Notes: generated from the letters alone by a model not told the origin. A stretch of 64,000 bases of DNA from Acidisoma sp. PAMC 29798 (GCF_030252425.1 NZ_CP126994.1:1240001-1304000); one strand, 5' to 3'; positions 35,932-45,664 are shown, counted from the first letter of the stretch. Translations and numbers: made by a program.

Positions 35932-36215
35932 GACGATTGGCCCATCTGCGACAGAGTGGGCACCAGCAGAATTCCGATTGCGAAGACCACCGCGACCACG
36001 GCGAGCAGTACGACGGTCATCAACAGGGCGCGCCACGGTCCCGCATCACGCGACAGATTGCCCACTGCGATATTGAGCAGTGTCGCCCCCATGATGATGA
36101 TGATTCCGACGCGATAAAGTGGAAAGGCCCAGGTTTGCAGAACGAGCAGGAACCCGATGCCGAGCACGCAGAGGAGTACGATTTCGGCACGCGGCACGAT
36201 GGTCTGGCGCTTCAT
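35928..36215 (-). CDS. Small membrane protein of the ABC transporter operon
   Basis: This 95-residue protein has two membrane segments (about residues 10-30 and 62-85), with another hydrophobic stretch (YRVGIIIIMGATLLNIAVG) between. It sits between a permease and an ATPase gene, with a four-base overlap into the ATPase gene. Such short proteins (for example the DUF2160 type) accompany glycerol-like ABC operons in rhizobia; assignment to that family is inference. It is probably an accessory subunit of the transporter. Confidence 0.65.
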   Translation of the reverse strand: MKRQTIVPRAEIVLLCVLGIGFLLVLQTWAFPLYRVGIIIIMGATLLNIAVGNLSRDAGPWRALLMTVVLLAVVAVVFAIGILLVPTLSQMGQSS

Positions 36216-36218
36216 GGT

Positions 36219-37043
36219 TCAGACCTCCCCACGCACCGTGCCGAAGGTCATGCCCACGAGCAGATAGCGCTGGAAGACATAGACGATGATGATCGGCGGA
36301 ATGATATAAAGCGTCGTGACACAGGACACGAAGGTCCAATCGACACCACCGCCGGAATAAAGCCCGGTGCTGAGCGCGGTCGGGATATTCGTCGTCGTCG
36401 GTCCGCCGATGATGTAGTTGAACAGGAACTCGTTCCAAACGAAAATGAAGTTGAAGATAAGGGCCGCGATCACGCCCGGCATCACCTGGGGAAAGATCAG
36501 GCGCGTGATGATGCTGAGCCAACTCGCGCCATTGACCAGTCCGGTTTCATCGAAGCGGGGCGAAACGCCATCAATGAAGCCCTTCAGAATCCAGACGGAG
36601 AAGGGGATCGAGAACATGGCGTAGAACAGGATCATGCCCCAATAGGTGTCCTTCCAGCCGAAGCCCACATACATCAGATACACGGGCAGGATGGCGGCCG
36701 AGCCTGGCAGCATGCGGATCGACAGCAGCAGGAACATCAGGAAGTCGGTGCCCGGCGGCTTGAAGCGGGAGAAGGAGAAGGCGGCCAGCAAGGCGACCGC
36801 CACCGCGATCACCACCGCGCTGATGGACAGCACAAGACTGTTGAAGAAGCTGTGCAACATTCCAGGGTCGGCCAGAACTCGCGCATAGTTCGCGAAGGTC
36901 GGGCGGAAGAAGAACACCGGTGGCACAGCCAGAATTTGATCCGAGGTCTTGAACGAAGACAGGATGATCCAGGCAACGGGCGCGAAGAAGATGAGCGCGA
37001 TCAGCCACAGCAGCGCGTGATAGAGGTGCGTGCGCCAGGTCAT
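36219..37043 (-). CDS. Carbohydrate ABC permease (MalG-like), set 1
   Basis: This 274-residue inner-membrane protein has six predicted helices (LYHALLWLIALIFFAPVAWIIL first) and the transmembrane permease fold of the MalG class. The EAA loop is degenerate here (DETGLVNGASWLSIITRLIFPQ), lacking the usual EAA. It overlaps the partner permease by four bases (37040-37043) and is followed after three bases by the small membrane protein. Confidence 0.88.
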   Translation of the reverse strand: MTWRTHLYHALLWLIALIFFAPVAWIILSSFKTSDQILAVPPVFFFRPTFANYARVLADPGMLHSFFNSLVLSISAVVIAVAVALLAAFSFSRFKPPGTDFLMFLLLSIRMLPGSAAILPVYLMYVGFGWKDTYWGMILFYAMFSIPFSVWILKGFIDGVSPRFDETGLVNGASWLSIITRLIFPQVMPGVIAALIFNFIFVWNEFLFNYIIGGPTTTNIPTALSTGLYSGGGVDWTFVSCVTTLYIIPPIIIVYVFQRYLLVGMTFGTVRGEV

Positions 37044-38032
37044 GATGGTTCCCCCGCCGCGATCTCGGCCGATTTTCGGTCCCGCGAATGCAACACGAAG
37101 ATGAAGGTCGCGGTGAAAGCGATGGAAATCATCAGCAGGATCACCGCGAGCGCCGAAGACCAGCCGATGTTGAAGACTTCAAAGGCGCGGCGATAGAGCG
37201 TGATGGCGATCAGCTCCGTCGTCGATCCGGGGCCGCCGAATGTCATGTCATAGATCAGATCCATGGTCTTGAAGGCATCGATGGTGCGCAAAAGTATGCC
37301 CAGCATCAGGATCAATTTGCCGTGGTAGAGGATAACCAGTCGTAGTTTCTGCCACCAGGACAGCTGGTCGATCTCCGCCGCCTCAAGCTCCGCCTTAGGC
37401 ACCGAGGCGAGGGCCGCGAGCGTCATCAGCACCATGAAGGGCGTCCACATCCAGATGTCCACCGCCAGCACCGCCCCGAAGGCCGTGCTGGCGCTGCCGA
37501 GGAAGTTGACGTTGGGCAGACCCAGGCTGCGCAGAATGCTGTCGAGGATGCCGAAGGTGGGATTGTAGATGAGGCGCCAGAAGGTGCCGGACGCGACCGG
37601 CGTCAGCACCATCGGCGTGAACAGCAGCGTGAGCGCCAAGCGGCGGCCCGGCAGTTTCTGACTGCCCCAGAACAGCAGGCCGAGAAGCATGCCCAGAATC
37701 GTCTCGATCCCCACCGCGATGATCACGAAGAGGAAGGTGCGGCTGAGGCCGAGCCAGACTTCGCTGTCGTTGATGATGGAGGTGTAGTTGTAGAAGCCGG
37801 AGAAGATCGGCGGCCGGCCACTGGTCAGCGAAAAGCGGTAGAAGCTGAGGCCCATGAGCCACAGCGTCGGGATTGTGTTCCAGATGATGAAGAAGATGAG
37901 GACCGGCGAGAGTAGCAGAAGCGGCAGCACCTCCTTCCGACTGAGAAAGGCGGCCAGGCCACGGGGCAGGATGTGGCGACGCGCATATCCCTGCGCATCG
38001 CCCTCTGCCGTCGTCTTGACGGTCCCCGCCAT
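37040..38032 (-). CDS. Carbohydrate ABC permease (MalF-like), set 1
   Basis: This 330-residue permease has a cytoplasmic N-terminal extension, then six helices from about residue 35 (LPLLLLSPVLIFFIIWNTIPTLWLMGLSF). The EAA loop is AELEAAEIDQLSWWQKLRLVIL, which should contact an ATPase. The start at 38032 (MAGTVKT) is two bases after the binding-protein stop. Confidence 0.88.
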   Translation of the reverse strand: MAGTVKTTAEGDAQGYARRHILPRGLAAFLSRKEVLPLLLLSPVLIFFIIWNTIPTLWLMGLSFYRFSLTSGRPPIFSGFYNYTSIINDSEVWLGLSRTFLFVIIAVGIETILGMLLGLLFWGSQKLPGRRLALTLLFTPMVLTPVASGTFWRLIYNPTFGILDSILRSLGLPNVNFLGSASTAFGAVLAVDIWMWTPFMVLMTLAALASVPKAELEAAEIDQLSWWQKLRLVILYHGKLILMLGILLRTIDAFKTMDLIYDMTFGGPGSTTELIAITLYRRAFEVFNIGWSSALAVILLMISIAFTATFIFVLHSRDRKSAEIAAGEPS

Positions 38033-38034
38033 CG

Positions 38035-39504
38035 TTAGAGCCGAATGCCGTCGCAGGCGTTGCTGGCCTGTGTCGTTGCTGTCCCGGCATCGAACAGAAT
38101 CTTCTGCTGACGGCACGCCGTGTAGTTCAGCGCCTGCAGCGGATCCTTGACCTGTCCCGTCGCGAAGGCAGTGAAAGCCTCCTGCTGCACCGAAAGCATG
38201 TCCGCATAGGCCGGGTCATGCCAGAAGTCGCTGCTGTTGTTCAGCATGTATTTATACGTCTTATACCAAGGCTGGATGCTCTCGAAATCCGGGCGCGTCA
38301 GTGTGACCTTGTCGCAGGGGTTGCCGCCATGCTTGGCATAGGCCAGGCAGGTTTCCGGCGTGTACCACCATTCCATGAAGTCGAGCGCCACGGCCTGATG
38401 CTCGGCATCGTTGAAGGCGTTGAGCACCCAAGGCTGACCGCCGATGATGTAGTTGCGCACGAGCTTGCCGGACGCATCCGGGAAGCCCGGCGGCGGCACG
38501 ACCATCACCTTGCCCTCAAGCTCCTTGGTGATCATCGCGGGGCCGACAGCGCACCACTGCAGCGCAGAGAAGACCTTGCCCTGTGTGAAGGCATCGATCA
38601 GCTCCGCAACGCCATAGCTGATCGCGCCGGCAGGCTCGAATTGCAGCAGGTCCTTATACATCTGAAGAGCTTTGGCATTGCCCGGGGTGTTGAGAATGCC
38701 TTCGACCTGGCCTGTCTTCGGATCCCAAATATCCCCGCCCGTGCTGCGCATCAGCGACATCACCGGATCGCTGATGAAGTCGTATTCGCGTGAGAACTGG
38801 GAGCCGAAGCCGTTGTAGCCCTTCTCGGGACGATTGAAGAATTCGATGACCTTCAGGAAATCAGCATAGGACAGCGCTTCGAAATCATCCCACGTCATCG
38901 GCAGCTTGCGGCCGTACCGCTTTTCGAAGGCTTCGGCCTCGCCCGGCGCTTCCAGCAGATCCTTGCGGATGTAGAGACCCATGCAGTCGCCTTCCTGCGG
39001 AAAGCCCCAGCGGTGCTTCGAGCCGTCCGGATAGGCCTGATAAGCGTCACGCACGACGGGCGAGAACCACTCGACGTCGAGGGTCTTGCGTTGGGCAATG
39101 ACCTTGTCCAGCGGCAGAATCCATTTGGGCTGGGCGAGCGCCCCAAGCCACTGACTGTCGGAGATGATGATGTTGTATTCCTGGCTGCGCGTGGCGAGGG
39201 ATGTGGCGGCCTTCTGGAACAATTGGCTGAACGGCGCCTCGGCATAGGAGAAGGTCACGTCATAGCCGAACTTTTCTTTGGCATAGGTGACGAAGCCCGG
39301 CGCCATATCGACGCCAAGACGGCTCGGCGTCCATCCGGCAATACCGAGGATCGACATATGAATGGATTTACCGCGTAGCATGTTATCTTGGGCACGAGCG
39401 ATATAGGGCGCTGTCAGTAGGGCCGTCGCGCCAAGGGTGCTTGCGCCCTTGAGCAATCCACGACGGCCGAGGGCGGCCGATCCGCTCGCTTTGTAGTCAG
39501 ACAT
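38035..39504 (-). CDS. Extracellular solute-binding protein, set 1, Tat-type signal
   Basis: This 489-residue periplasmic binding protein of family 1 (carbohydrate type) has a twin-arginine signal (GRRGLLKGASTLGATALLTAPYIARAQD) near residues 13-40. The mature part includes conserved family features (GWTPSRLGVDMAPGFVTYA, GFPQEGDCMGLYIRKDLLEAPG, MTWDDFEALSYADF). It delivers substrate to the set 1 permeases immediately downstream. A Tat signal suggests folding before export. The start at 39504 follows an upstream GGAGGCTTCA-type leader on the reverse strand. Confidence 0.88.
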   Translation of the reverse strand: MSDYKASGSAALGRRGLLKGASTLGATALLTAPYIARAQDNMLRGKSIHMSILGIAGWTPSRLGVDMAPGFVTYAKEKFGYDVTFSYAEAPFSQLFQKAATSLATRSQEYNIIISDSQWLGALAQPKWILPLDKVIAQRKTLDVEWFSPVVRDAYQAYPDGSKHRWGFPQEGDCMGLYIRKDLLEAPGEAEAFEKRYGRKLPMTWDDFEALSYADFLKVIEFFNRPEKGYNGFGSQFSREYDFISDPVMSLMRSTGGDIWDPKTGQVEGILNTPGNAKALQMYKDLLQFEPAGAISYGVAELIDAFTQGKVFSALQWCAVGPAMITKELEGKVMVVPPPGFPDASGKLVRNYIIGGQPWVLNAFNDAEHQAVALDFMEWWYTPETCLAYAKHGGNPCDKVTLTRPDFESIQPWYKTYKYMLNNSSDFWHDPAYADMLSVQQEAFTAFATGQVKDPLQALNYTACRQQKILFDAGTATTQASNACDGIRL

Positions 39505-39550
39505 TGAAGCCTCCGATTTTGTTATTATAGGGCCCCCGTGATGGGTAGCC

Positions 39551-40309
39551 TTAGACGATGGTGTAGCCACCATCGACAACAAGGTTCTCGCCGTTGATCA
39601 TGCCGGCAGCACCGCTGACGAGATACAGAACGGCATGGGCAATCTCTTCGGCCTCGCCGAAGCGACCGACCGGGATCTTCGCGCGAAAAGCGTCACCCTT
39701 TGCACCAGCCCAGACTTCGCGCCCCATGGCGGTATTGATGACGGTCGGCGAGATGGTATTCGCGGTGATGCCGTGCGGGCCCCATTCCAGCGCGAGCACC
39801 TTTGACATGGCAATCACCGCCGCCTTGCTCGCGGTGTACGCGATATGGCCTTCAAGCGCGACGAGCGCCGCCTGCGAGGCGAGGCTGACGATGCGACCAT
39901 ATTTGCGCGCGATCATGCCGCGTCCCACGGCCTGCGAAAACATGAAGGCCGCGCGGAGGTTGATGCTCAGCGTCGCGTCCCACTGCGCCATCGTGAACTC
40001 CGTCGCCAGCGCAATGGGTGCGATGCCGACATTGTTGACGAGGATATCGATGCGCCCGGTCTTGGCGAGGATATCCGCGACGCCCGTGCTCATGGCGCTG
40101 TCGTCTCGCACATCGATGGCGACACCGAAGCTGCCATGGCCCAAGGCCTCCGCAATCTCGCCCACCTTGGGATTCTGATCGACGATGACGATGCGCGCCC
40201 CTTGCTCCGCCAGCAGCGTGCCGATGGCGAGGCCGATGCCCTGCGCGCCGCCGGTGATCAGGGCAACCTGGTCAGTGAGGTCATAGGCTTTCGTGAGACG
40301 TGTCGTCAT
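39551..40309 (-). CDS. SDR family dehydrogenase (polyol type)
   Basis: This 252-residue classical SDR has the NAD-binding TGGAQGIGLAIG (about residues 19-30), NNVG (in LVNNVGIAPIA), catalytic Ser, Tyr and Lys in SLASQAALVALEGHIAYTASKAAV and a C-terminal NLVVDGGYTIV. The family includes sorbitol, xylitol and threitol dehydrogenases; substrate here is unproven. It lies between the set 2 permease and the set 1 binding protein, so it should act on the imported compound. Confidence 0.86.
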   Translation of the reverse strand: MTTRLTKAYDLTDQVALITGGAQGIGLAIGTLLAEQGARIVIVDQNPKVGEIAEALGHGSFGVAIDVRDDSAMSTGVADILAKTGRIDILVNNVGIAPIALATEFTMAQWDATLSINLRAAFMFSQAVGRGMIARKYGRIVSLASQAALVALEGHIAYTASKAAVIAMSKVLALEWGPHGITANTISPTVINTAMGREVWAGAKGDAFRAKIPVGRFGEAEEIAHAVLYLVSGAAGMINGENLVVDGGYTIV

Positions 40310-40329
40310 GACATTGGCTCCTGAAATCG

Positions 40330-41175
40330 TCACTTGCCGCCGGCGAAGGCGTGTAGCCCGCTCAGCAAGGATCGGTGGAAGATGACGGCAATCAGCACCG
40401 TGGGTAGTGACAGCAGCAGGCCGGCGGCGGCCATGTGCCCGTATTCGGGATTCATGCCGTTGGCGAGAAAGCCCGCGACTTGAACGGGGAATGTTATGTT
40501 GCTGGAGGTGATGACGAAGGCGATGAAGAACTCGTTCCAGGTCAGAATGGTCACCAGCAATCCCGCCGCCGCGATAGACGCCCGGGTCATCGGCAGGATG
40601 ATGTACCAGAAGGCGCCCCAGCGGCTGCATCCGTCGATCCGCGCAGCTTCCTCGGCATCTTCCGGCAGACCGCGCAGATAGGCGAGCATGATCCAGCAGG
40701 TCAGCGGCAGGTTGATGGTGATATAGAGCAGCGTCAGGCCGAGTTCGGTGTTCAGCAGATGGATGCGCAGGAACAGGAAGTAGAAGGGCATGATGAGCGC
40801 CGCCGGCGGCATCATGCGGGTGGAGATGATCCAGCTTTCAAGCTGTCTGTTGGCCCGTGTGCGAAAGCGCGACAACGCATAGGCCATCAGGGGCCCGAAG
40901 ATGACCGAGAACAGCACCGAAATCGAAACGACGTGCAGGCTGCGATACAGGGCCGCGTGATCCAGGTTGGCGATCACCCAGTTGATATTCTCCATCGTGA
41001 CCGGATGGGGAAACCACACCGGTGCTTCCGATTGGATCTGGGCCTTGTATTTGAAGCTCGAATTGACGAGCCAATACAGCGGCACCATCCAGACGGCGAG
41101 GAACAGCGCGAGGAACACGCGGCCAATGATCGTCGGCAATAAACCCATGCGCTGGTGGTTGACGGAGGCGCTCAT
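40330..41175 (-). CDS. Carbohydrate ABC permease (MalG-like), set 2
   Basis: This 281-residue permease has six membrane helices beginning GRVFLALFLAVWMVPLYWLV. The EAA loop is canonical (EDAEEAARIDGCSRWGAFWYIILP). The start at 41175 overlaps the upstream permease stop by four bases. It has no ATPase of its own nearby: the next ATPase genes are 5 kb downstream in the same operon. Confidence 0.88.
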   Translation of the reverse strand: MSASVNHQRMGLLPTIIGRVFLALFLAVWMVPLYWLVNSSFKYKAQIQSEAPVWFPHPVTMENINWVIANLDHAALYRSLHVVSISVLFSVIFGPLMAYALSRFRTRANRQLESWIISTRMMPPAALIMPFYFLFLRIHLLNTELGLTLLYITINLPLTCWIMLAYLRGLPEDAEEAARIDGCSRWGAFWYIILPMTRASIAAAGLLVTILTWNEFFIAFVITSSNITFPVQVAGFLANGMNPEYGHMAAAGLLLSLPTVLIAVIFHRSLLSGLHAFAGGK

Positions 41176-42119
41176 CGATAGACCTCCGTGTCCCATTTCG
41201 CGATCTTGAGCCATACAGCTGTGCTGATCAGGCCGAGGAGCAGAGTGATCACGCCGGCGGCCGAAGCGACCGACACCTGCGAGCTTTCGGAAATCCCGAT
41301 CTTGTAGATATAGAGAGACAGATCGACAGTCGCATTGCCGGGCCCACCATTCGTCAGCAGCTCCGTCGCCGCGAAGACCTGGCTGCACAGGATGAATTCG
41401 AAAATCCCGGCCACCGCCAGCAAGGGTCGCAGCAGCGGTAGATGAATATGCCACAGCGCGCGCCAGAAACTGGCACCATCGATCTTCGCCGCTTCGATCG
41501 GCTCAATCGGCAGGCTCTTGATCCCACCGAGGAGAAGAATGACCGACAGCGGCGACCACTGCCAGGTTTGCACGAAGATGATCGTCAGAAGCGCGCCGAG
41601 GGACGTGCCTGTGGGCGCGATCAGCGCGCCGGTGATGATGTTGATGACCTGGGGTACCGGGCCATACAGCGGATCGAGCATCAGGCTGAAAATCAGGGCC
41701 ATGGCCACCGGCGAGACGGCGAGGGGGATTAGCACCAGGATGGTGACAAGCCCATCCAGCCGGCCGGCGAACAGGTGAATCAGATAGGCGATCAGCAGAC
41801 CGATCGCGACCGCCGCAAAGGTCGAGCCGAACGACACGATGAGGGTGATCATCAAGGCATGGGACCCGTTGGCGGTGCCCAACACTTGCATGTAATTGTC
41901 GAACCACACGAAATGCCTTGGCTGATTCGGCAGCGAGATGTCGACGTTGATGAAGGAGAGATACAGCGCATACAGAAAAGGCGGCACGGAGAGCAGCGCC
42001 AGCAGCACGAAGCCGGGCAGAGGCACCAGCCAGGGGCTGCGCGTCCAGCTCAGCCAGCGTGACTTTGGGCGCCGTACGCCTGAGGATCGTGTGAGTGTCG
42101 CCATCGACATGGGTCGCAT
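41172..42119 (-). CDS. Carbohydrate ABC permease (MalF-like), set 2
   Basis: This 315-residue permease has six helices starting around residue 30 (SPWLVPLPGFVLLALLSVPPFLYALYLSFI). The EAA loop is canonical (IEPIEAAKIDGASFWRALWHIHLP). Start at 42119 or at internal ATGs at 42110 or 42104. It follows the set 2 binding protein by 54 bases. Confidence 0.87.
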   Translation of the reverse strand: MRPMSMATLTRSSGVRRPKSRWLSWTRSPWLVPLPGFVLLALLSVPPFLYALYLSFINVDISLPNQPRHFVWFDNYMQVLGTANGSHALMITLIVSFGSTFAAVAIGLLIAYLIHLFAGRLDGLVTILVLIPLAVSPVAMALIFSLMLDPLYGPVPQVINIITGALIAPTGTSLGALLTIIFVQTWQWSPLSVILLLGGIKSLPIEPIEAAKIDGASFWRALWHIHLPLLRPLLAVAGIFEFILCSQVFAATELLTNGGPGNATVDLSLYIYKIGISESSQVSVASAAGVITLLLGLISTAVWLKIAKWDTEVYR

Positions 42120-42173
42120 CGCCTTCGAAGCATGAGGCCCGGGGCACGCGCCCCAGGCCTCCCGTCATTCAGC

Positions 42174-43544
42174 TCACTGATCGGCAAACAGTTCTTCATA
42201 GGGGCGTGCGGTGCCGGCCACGCCTTCGGCCTTGAACCGCGTGGTCACTTCGCCGGCCGCCGCCGTCAAGGCTGCTTTGGCGGTGGTTTCGCCCGTGAAG
42301 ACCGTCTCGATATGGGCGCCGATGATGTCACCCATTTCGCGCCATTGCGGGATCATCGGGCGATAATCCTTCTTGGTGATCTTCTGGCCCTCGGAGACTG
42401 CAGCAATATAGCCAGCATCCAGCTTGCTTTTCAGCAAGGCGGATTGGTTGACGGACTTGCGGTCCTCATTGCCGATATCCTGCGCCGTGCGCGCGAACTC
42501 CATCTGCTGAGATGTCGCCCATTGCAGGAAATCCGTCGCGGCCGTGAACTGCTTGCTGTCGGACGGCACGCTGGCCGCGACCGCCAGGCCGATCGCGTAA
42601 TTGGCGGGATAGGCGCCCTTGGGGCCGGCCGGCACCACTGCGTAACCGACCTTGCCGACGACGTTGGATTGCTTGGGGTCGTTGAAGGTCGGGTAGAAGG
42701 CGGTGCTTTCCACCGTCATCGCCACGCGGCCTGCCGCGAAGGAGGAGGAGACCTGCGGCCAGCCCCAGGTGCCGGAACCCGGCGGACCAGCCTCCGTGAT
42801 GATCTTCGCGTAATGCTCGGTGCCCTCGATGGCGGCCGGGCTGTCGAAGACCGGTTGCATCTGTGCGCCGAGGAAGTCACCGCCATAGCTGCGCAGCCAC
42901 TCGGTCCAGGTATAGACGTTCATGCCCTCGCCACGCAGGCCGCGGAGCGCGATGCCATAGGTACGAGGCGCATCCTTCAGCTTCACGGCGGCGGCTTCCA
43001 GCGCATCGATCGTCGTCGGCACAGCGATGTTCTTGGCCGCCAATAGATCCTTGCGGTAATACAGGATCGTGACTTCCGAATAGATCGGCAGACCGTTCAG
43101 CTTGCCCTGCCAGGAATAGGCGGCGCGCAGGCTGTCGAACAGATCGTCGATCTTATAGGCCGGCTTGATCACGCTATCGAGCGGCTGCACCCAATGATTG
43201 GACGCGAAGAGCGGAATATAGTTGTCGTCGAGGCAATAGAGCTGAAAGCCACCGGCCTTGTTGGCAGCATCCGTCACGATATGGCTGCGCAGATCGTTCT
43301 CGGGATAGTCCGTAAAATTGACCTTGGCGCCGGTATATTGCTCGAATAGGGCCTTATGCGCCTCAATGAAATCCATCGCGGGCAGATGGCGGCAAGCGAC
43401 ATTGATGGTCACACCGCTATAGGCATTGGCAGTGGTGAAGTCCGGCAGTGCAGACTTCACAGCGCCTTCGTAATCCTGCGCAAAAGCCGCCGCCGAAAGA
43501 CTGGTCAAAGCGAAGGCCATCGCGGGGAGCGTGAAATTCTTCAT
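42174..43544 (-). CDS. Extracellular solute-binding protein, set 2
   Basis: This 456-residue carbohydrate-type binding protein has a Sec signal (MKNFTLPAMAFALTSLSAAAFAQ) and a mature lobe containing VTINVACRHLPAMDFIEAHKALFEQYTG, DDNYIPLFASNHWVQPLD and YSEVTILYYRKDLLA, typical of family 1 binding proteins. It is the first transporter gene of set 2 and follows the aldolase gene by 59 bases. It differs from set 1 in the signal type and sequence. Confidence 0.88.
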   Translation of the reverse strand: MKNFTLPAMAFALTSLSAAAFAQDYEGAVKSALPDFTTANAYSGVTINVACRHLPAMDFIEAHKALFEQYTGAKVNFTDYPENDLRSHIVTDAANKAGGFQLYCLDDNYIPLFASNHWVQPLDSVIKPAYKIDDLFDSLRAAYSWQGKLNGLPIYSEVTILYYRKDLLAAKNIAVPTTIDALEAAAVKLKDAPRTYGIALRGLRGEGMNVYTWTEWLRSYGGDFLGAQMQPVFDSPAAIEGTEHYAKIITEAGPPGSGTWGWPQVSSSFAAGRVAMTVESTAFYPTFNDPKQSNVVGKVGYAVVPAGPKGAYPANYAIGLAVAASVPSDSKQFTAATDFLQWATSQQMEFARTAQDIGNEDRKSVNQSALLKSKLDAGYIAAVSEGQKITKKDYRPMIPQWREMGDIIGAHIETVFTGETTAKAALTAAAGEVTTRFKAEGVAGTARPYEELFADQ

Positions 43545-43603
43545 CGTTATTCTTCCCTGTCATGAAATCTTGTGATTTCTGTTTTTTCAGACGCGAACTG
43601 GCT

Positions 43604-45664
43604 TCACCGCATCATAGCGGCGACATTTCCTCCATCGACGGTCATGACGTTTCCGGTGGTCTTGCGAAGCAGAGCCGACGCCACAAAAGCCTCCGCCACA
43701 TCCTCCGCTGTCACTTCCTGGCGCAGCAGATTGCCGGCCATGTATTGCGCGGGCGTCACGCCCCGCGATTCGGACCGGGCTTCGATCATGGCTGGGGACA
43801 GCAGGCCCGAACGAATGCGATCAGCGTTGACCGCATTGACGCGAATACCCTCGGCCCCGTGCTCCAGCGCATATTGCCGCACCAGCGCCAGCAAGGCCGC
43901 CTTGGCCGTGCCGTACGCGCCGAAGTCTGGGCCAGGGTTCACGGCTTGTTTGGAGACATTGAACAGCAGCACGCCGCCCATGCCTTGTTGCCGCATCACG
44001 CGCACGGCCGCGCGGGCCATCACGTTGTGGCCGAAGAAATTGAGCTCGAAACTGCCCCGCAAATCGGCATCGGGCATATCCGCCATCATGCCGGCGGTGG
44101 CCGATCCCGCATTGGAGACGAGGATATCGAGGCCACCGAAATGCGCGGCGATCCGCGCCATCGCGCTGTCTACGGATGCCGCATCGGTGACGTCGCAACC
44201 CAGCGCCAGGGCACGACCGCCGATGGTCGCCCGCGTCGCTTCGGCGCGCGCGGGATCGAGATCGAGGATGGCGACTTCGGCGCCTTCCCGCGCGAAAGCC
44301 TGCGCCGTCGCCGCACCGATGGCGCCACCACCGCCGGTGATCGCGACGACGTGGCGGGCGAGGCGTTTCTCCGCGCCCTTTCCCAGCTTCGCCTGCTCCA
44401 GGCTCCAATATTCCATGTCGAAGTGATCGGCCGGGGTGATCGATTCGAAGGTGCCGACGGTTTCGGCATCCAGAACCGCATCGATCCAGGCTTCCGCGAC
44501 ATCGGCCGAAACCTCGGCCTCCACAGCCGTCTTGCCGATGCCGACAACGCCAAAGCCCGGCACGACCAAAACGCGTGGCAAGGGATCGAGAGGTTTCTTG
44601 ATGCCACCGACGCGCTGGTTATGCGCCTCGAAATAAGTGTCGTAGGTGGCGATGAAGTCGTCGATCGCCTGTTCGGCCGCAACGCGCCAGCCGTCGATCG
44701 TGGAGGCAGATGGAGGCGGCAGAATCGCCGGTCGGGATTTGATGCGAATGACCTGTTCCGGCGTCGCGACGCCACGGATGCCGTAGTCGTTCACGCCACG
44801 GCCATTGACGAAGCGTAGAATGCGCGCGTTTACACGCCGTGTCAGCAGCCAACGCCCGGGCGCGCGGTCGGTCGCAGCTTCAGAGATAAGGCCACGCAAG
44901 ATCGGAAGAACGATGTCAGGCCCTGCGATATCGGAGGGTAGGTCAATCGGTGTCAGGGCAGCCGGCGTGGTGCCTTGCTCCACAATATAACGCTCCATGA
45001 GCGTGACCATTTCGATCATCAGCTCATAGGCATCGCGCGCCGTCTCCGCGAAGGTAAAGATGCCATGCTTAGCGAGCAGAAGTCCTTCGACACTCGGGTC
45101 GCGTTCAAAGACGTCGGCTGCCATTTTCGCGAGTTGAAAACCCGGCATGATATAGGGCACGAAGCCGATACGCCCGCCGAAGATGCGTTCGCACACGGCT
45201 TGGGCGTCGGGCAGGCAAGCGATAGCCGTGGACGTGATCGAATGCGTGTGGTCGATAAACTTATGCGGCAGATAGGCGTGCAACAAAGTCTCGACCGACG
45301 GGTTCGGCGCGCCGGTATCGAGCAGGTTTTGTCGCTGGGCATTGACCATATCCTCGTCCGACAGGGCGGCGAGGCTGCGCAGCCGGTCTAGCGGCTGGCG
45401 GCGTACGGCGGGATGGCCGTCGGGCTCGATGGTCGCGAGATCCCGGCCGCTGCCCTTGACGCATAGCACATCGATCATGTCGCCGAAGACATCAGGGATC
45501 TGCGTCTTGACCGAGGTATTGCCGCCGCCATGCATGACGAGTCGGGGCACGCTGCCGAGCAGGCGGGAACTATAGGTGCGGCGCGCGAGGTCGGCGTTGA
45601 CGCCACGCTGTGCGTAACGTTCGATAAAGCGACGCTCATCTTCGTCAGACCAAAGGCTGTCCAT
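43604..45664 (-). CDS. Bifunctional class II aldolase/short-chain dehydrogenase (RhaD-like)
   Basis: This 686-residue protein fuses an N-terminal class II aldolase (about residues 1-400; metal-binding His in FIDHTHSITSTA, and HGGGNTSVKT) to a C-terminal SDR (about 430-686; AITGGGGAIGAATAQAFAREG, VSNAGSATAG, YGTAKAALL with catalytic Tyr and Lys). The architecture matches bifunctional rhamnulose-1-phosphate aldolase/dehydrogenase proteins. By family logic it splits a ketose-1-phosphate to DHAP and an aldehyde and oxidises the aldehyde. No rhamnose isomerase or rhamnulokinase is present, so the substrate may not be rhamnose. It is the first gene of the long operon. Confidence 0.88.
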   Translation of the reverse strand: MDSLWSDEDERRFIERYAQRGVNADLARRTYSSRLLGSVPRLVMHGGGNTSVKTQIPDVFGDMIDVLCVKGSGRDLATIEPDGHPAVRRQPLDRLRSLAALSDEDMVNAQRQNLLDTGAPNPSVETLLHAYLPHKFIDHTHSITSTAIACLPDAQAVCERIFGGRIGFVPYIMPGFQLAKMAADVFERDPSVEGLLLAKHGIFTFAETARDAYELMIEMVTLMERYIVEQGTTPAALTPIDLPSDIAGPDIVLPILRGLISEAATDRAPGRWLLTRRVNARILRFVNGRGVNDYGIRGVATPEQVIRIKSRPAILPPPSASTIDGWRVAAEQAIDDFIATYDTYFEAHNQRVGGIKKPLDPLPRVLVVPGFGVVGIGKTAVEAEVSADVAEAWIDAVLDAETVGTFESITPADHFDMEYWSLEQAKLGKGAEKRLARHVVAITGGGGAIGAATAQAFAREGAEVAILDLDPARAEATRATIGGRALALGCDVTDAASVDSAMARIAAHFGGLDILVSNAGSATAGMMADMPDADLRGSFELNFFGHNVMARAAVRVMRQQGMGGVLLFNVSKQAVNPGPDFGAYGTAKAALLALVRQYALEHGAEGIRVNAVNADRIRSGLLSPAMIEARSESRGVTPAQYMAGNLLRQEVTAEDVAEAFVASALLRKTTGNVMTVDGGNVAAMMR

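Noticed and set aside
43545-43603. Copy of the regulator-region inverted repeat in front of the set 2 binding protein
   Set aside because: The sequence there does not resemble the 45741-45767 element.
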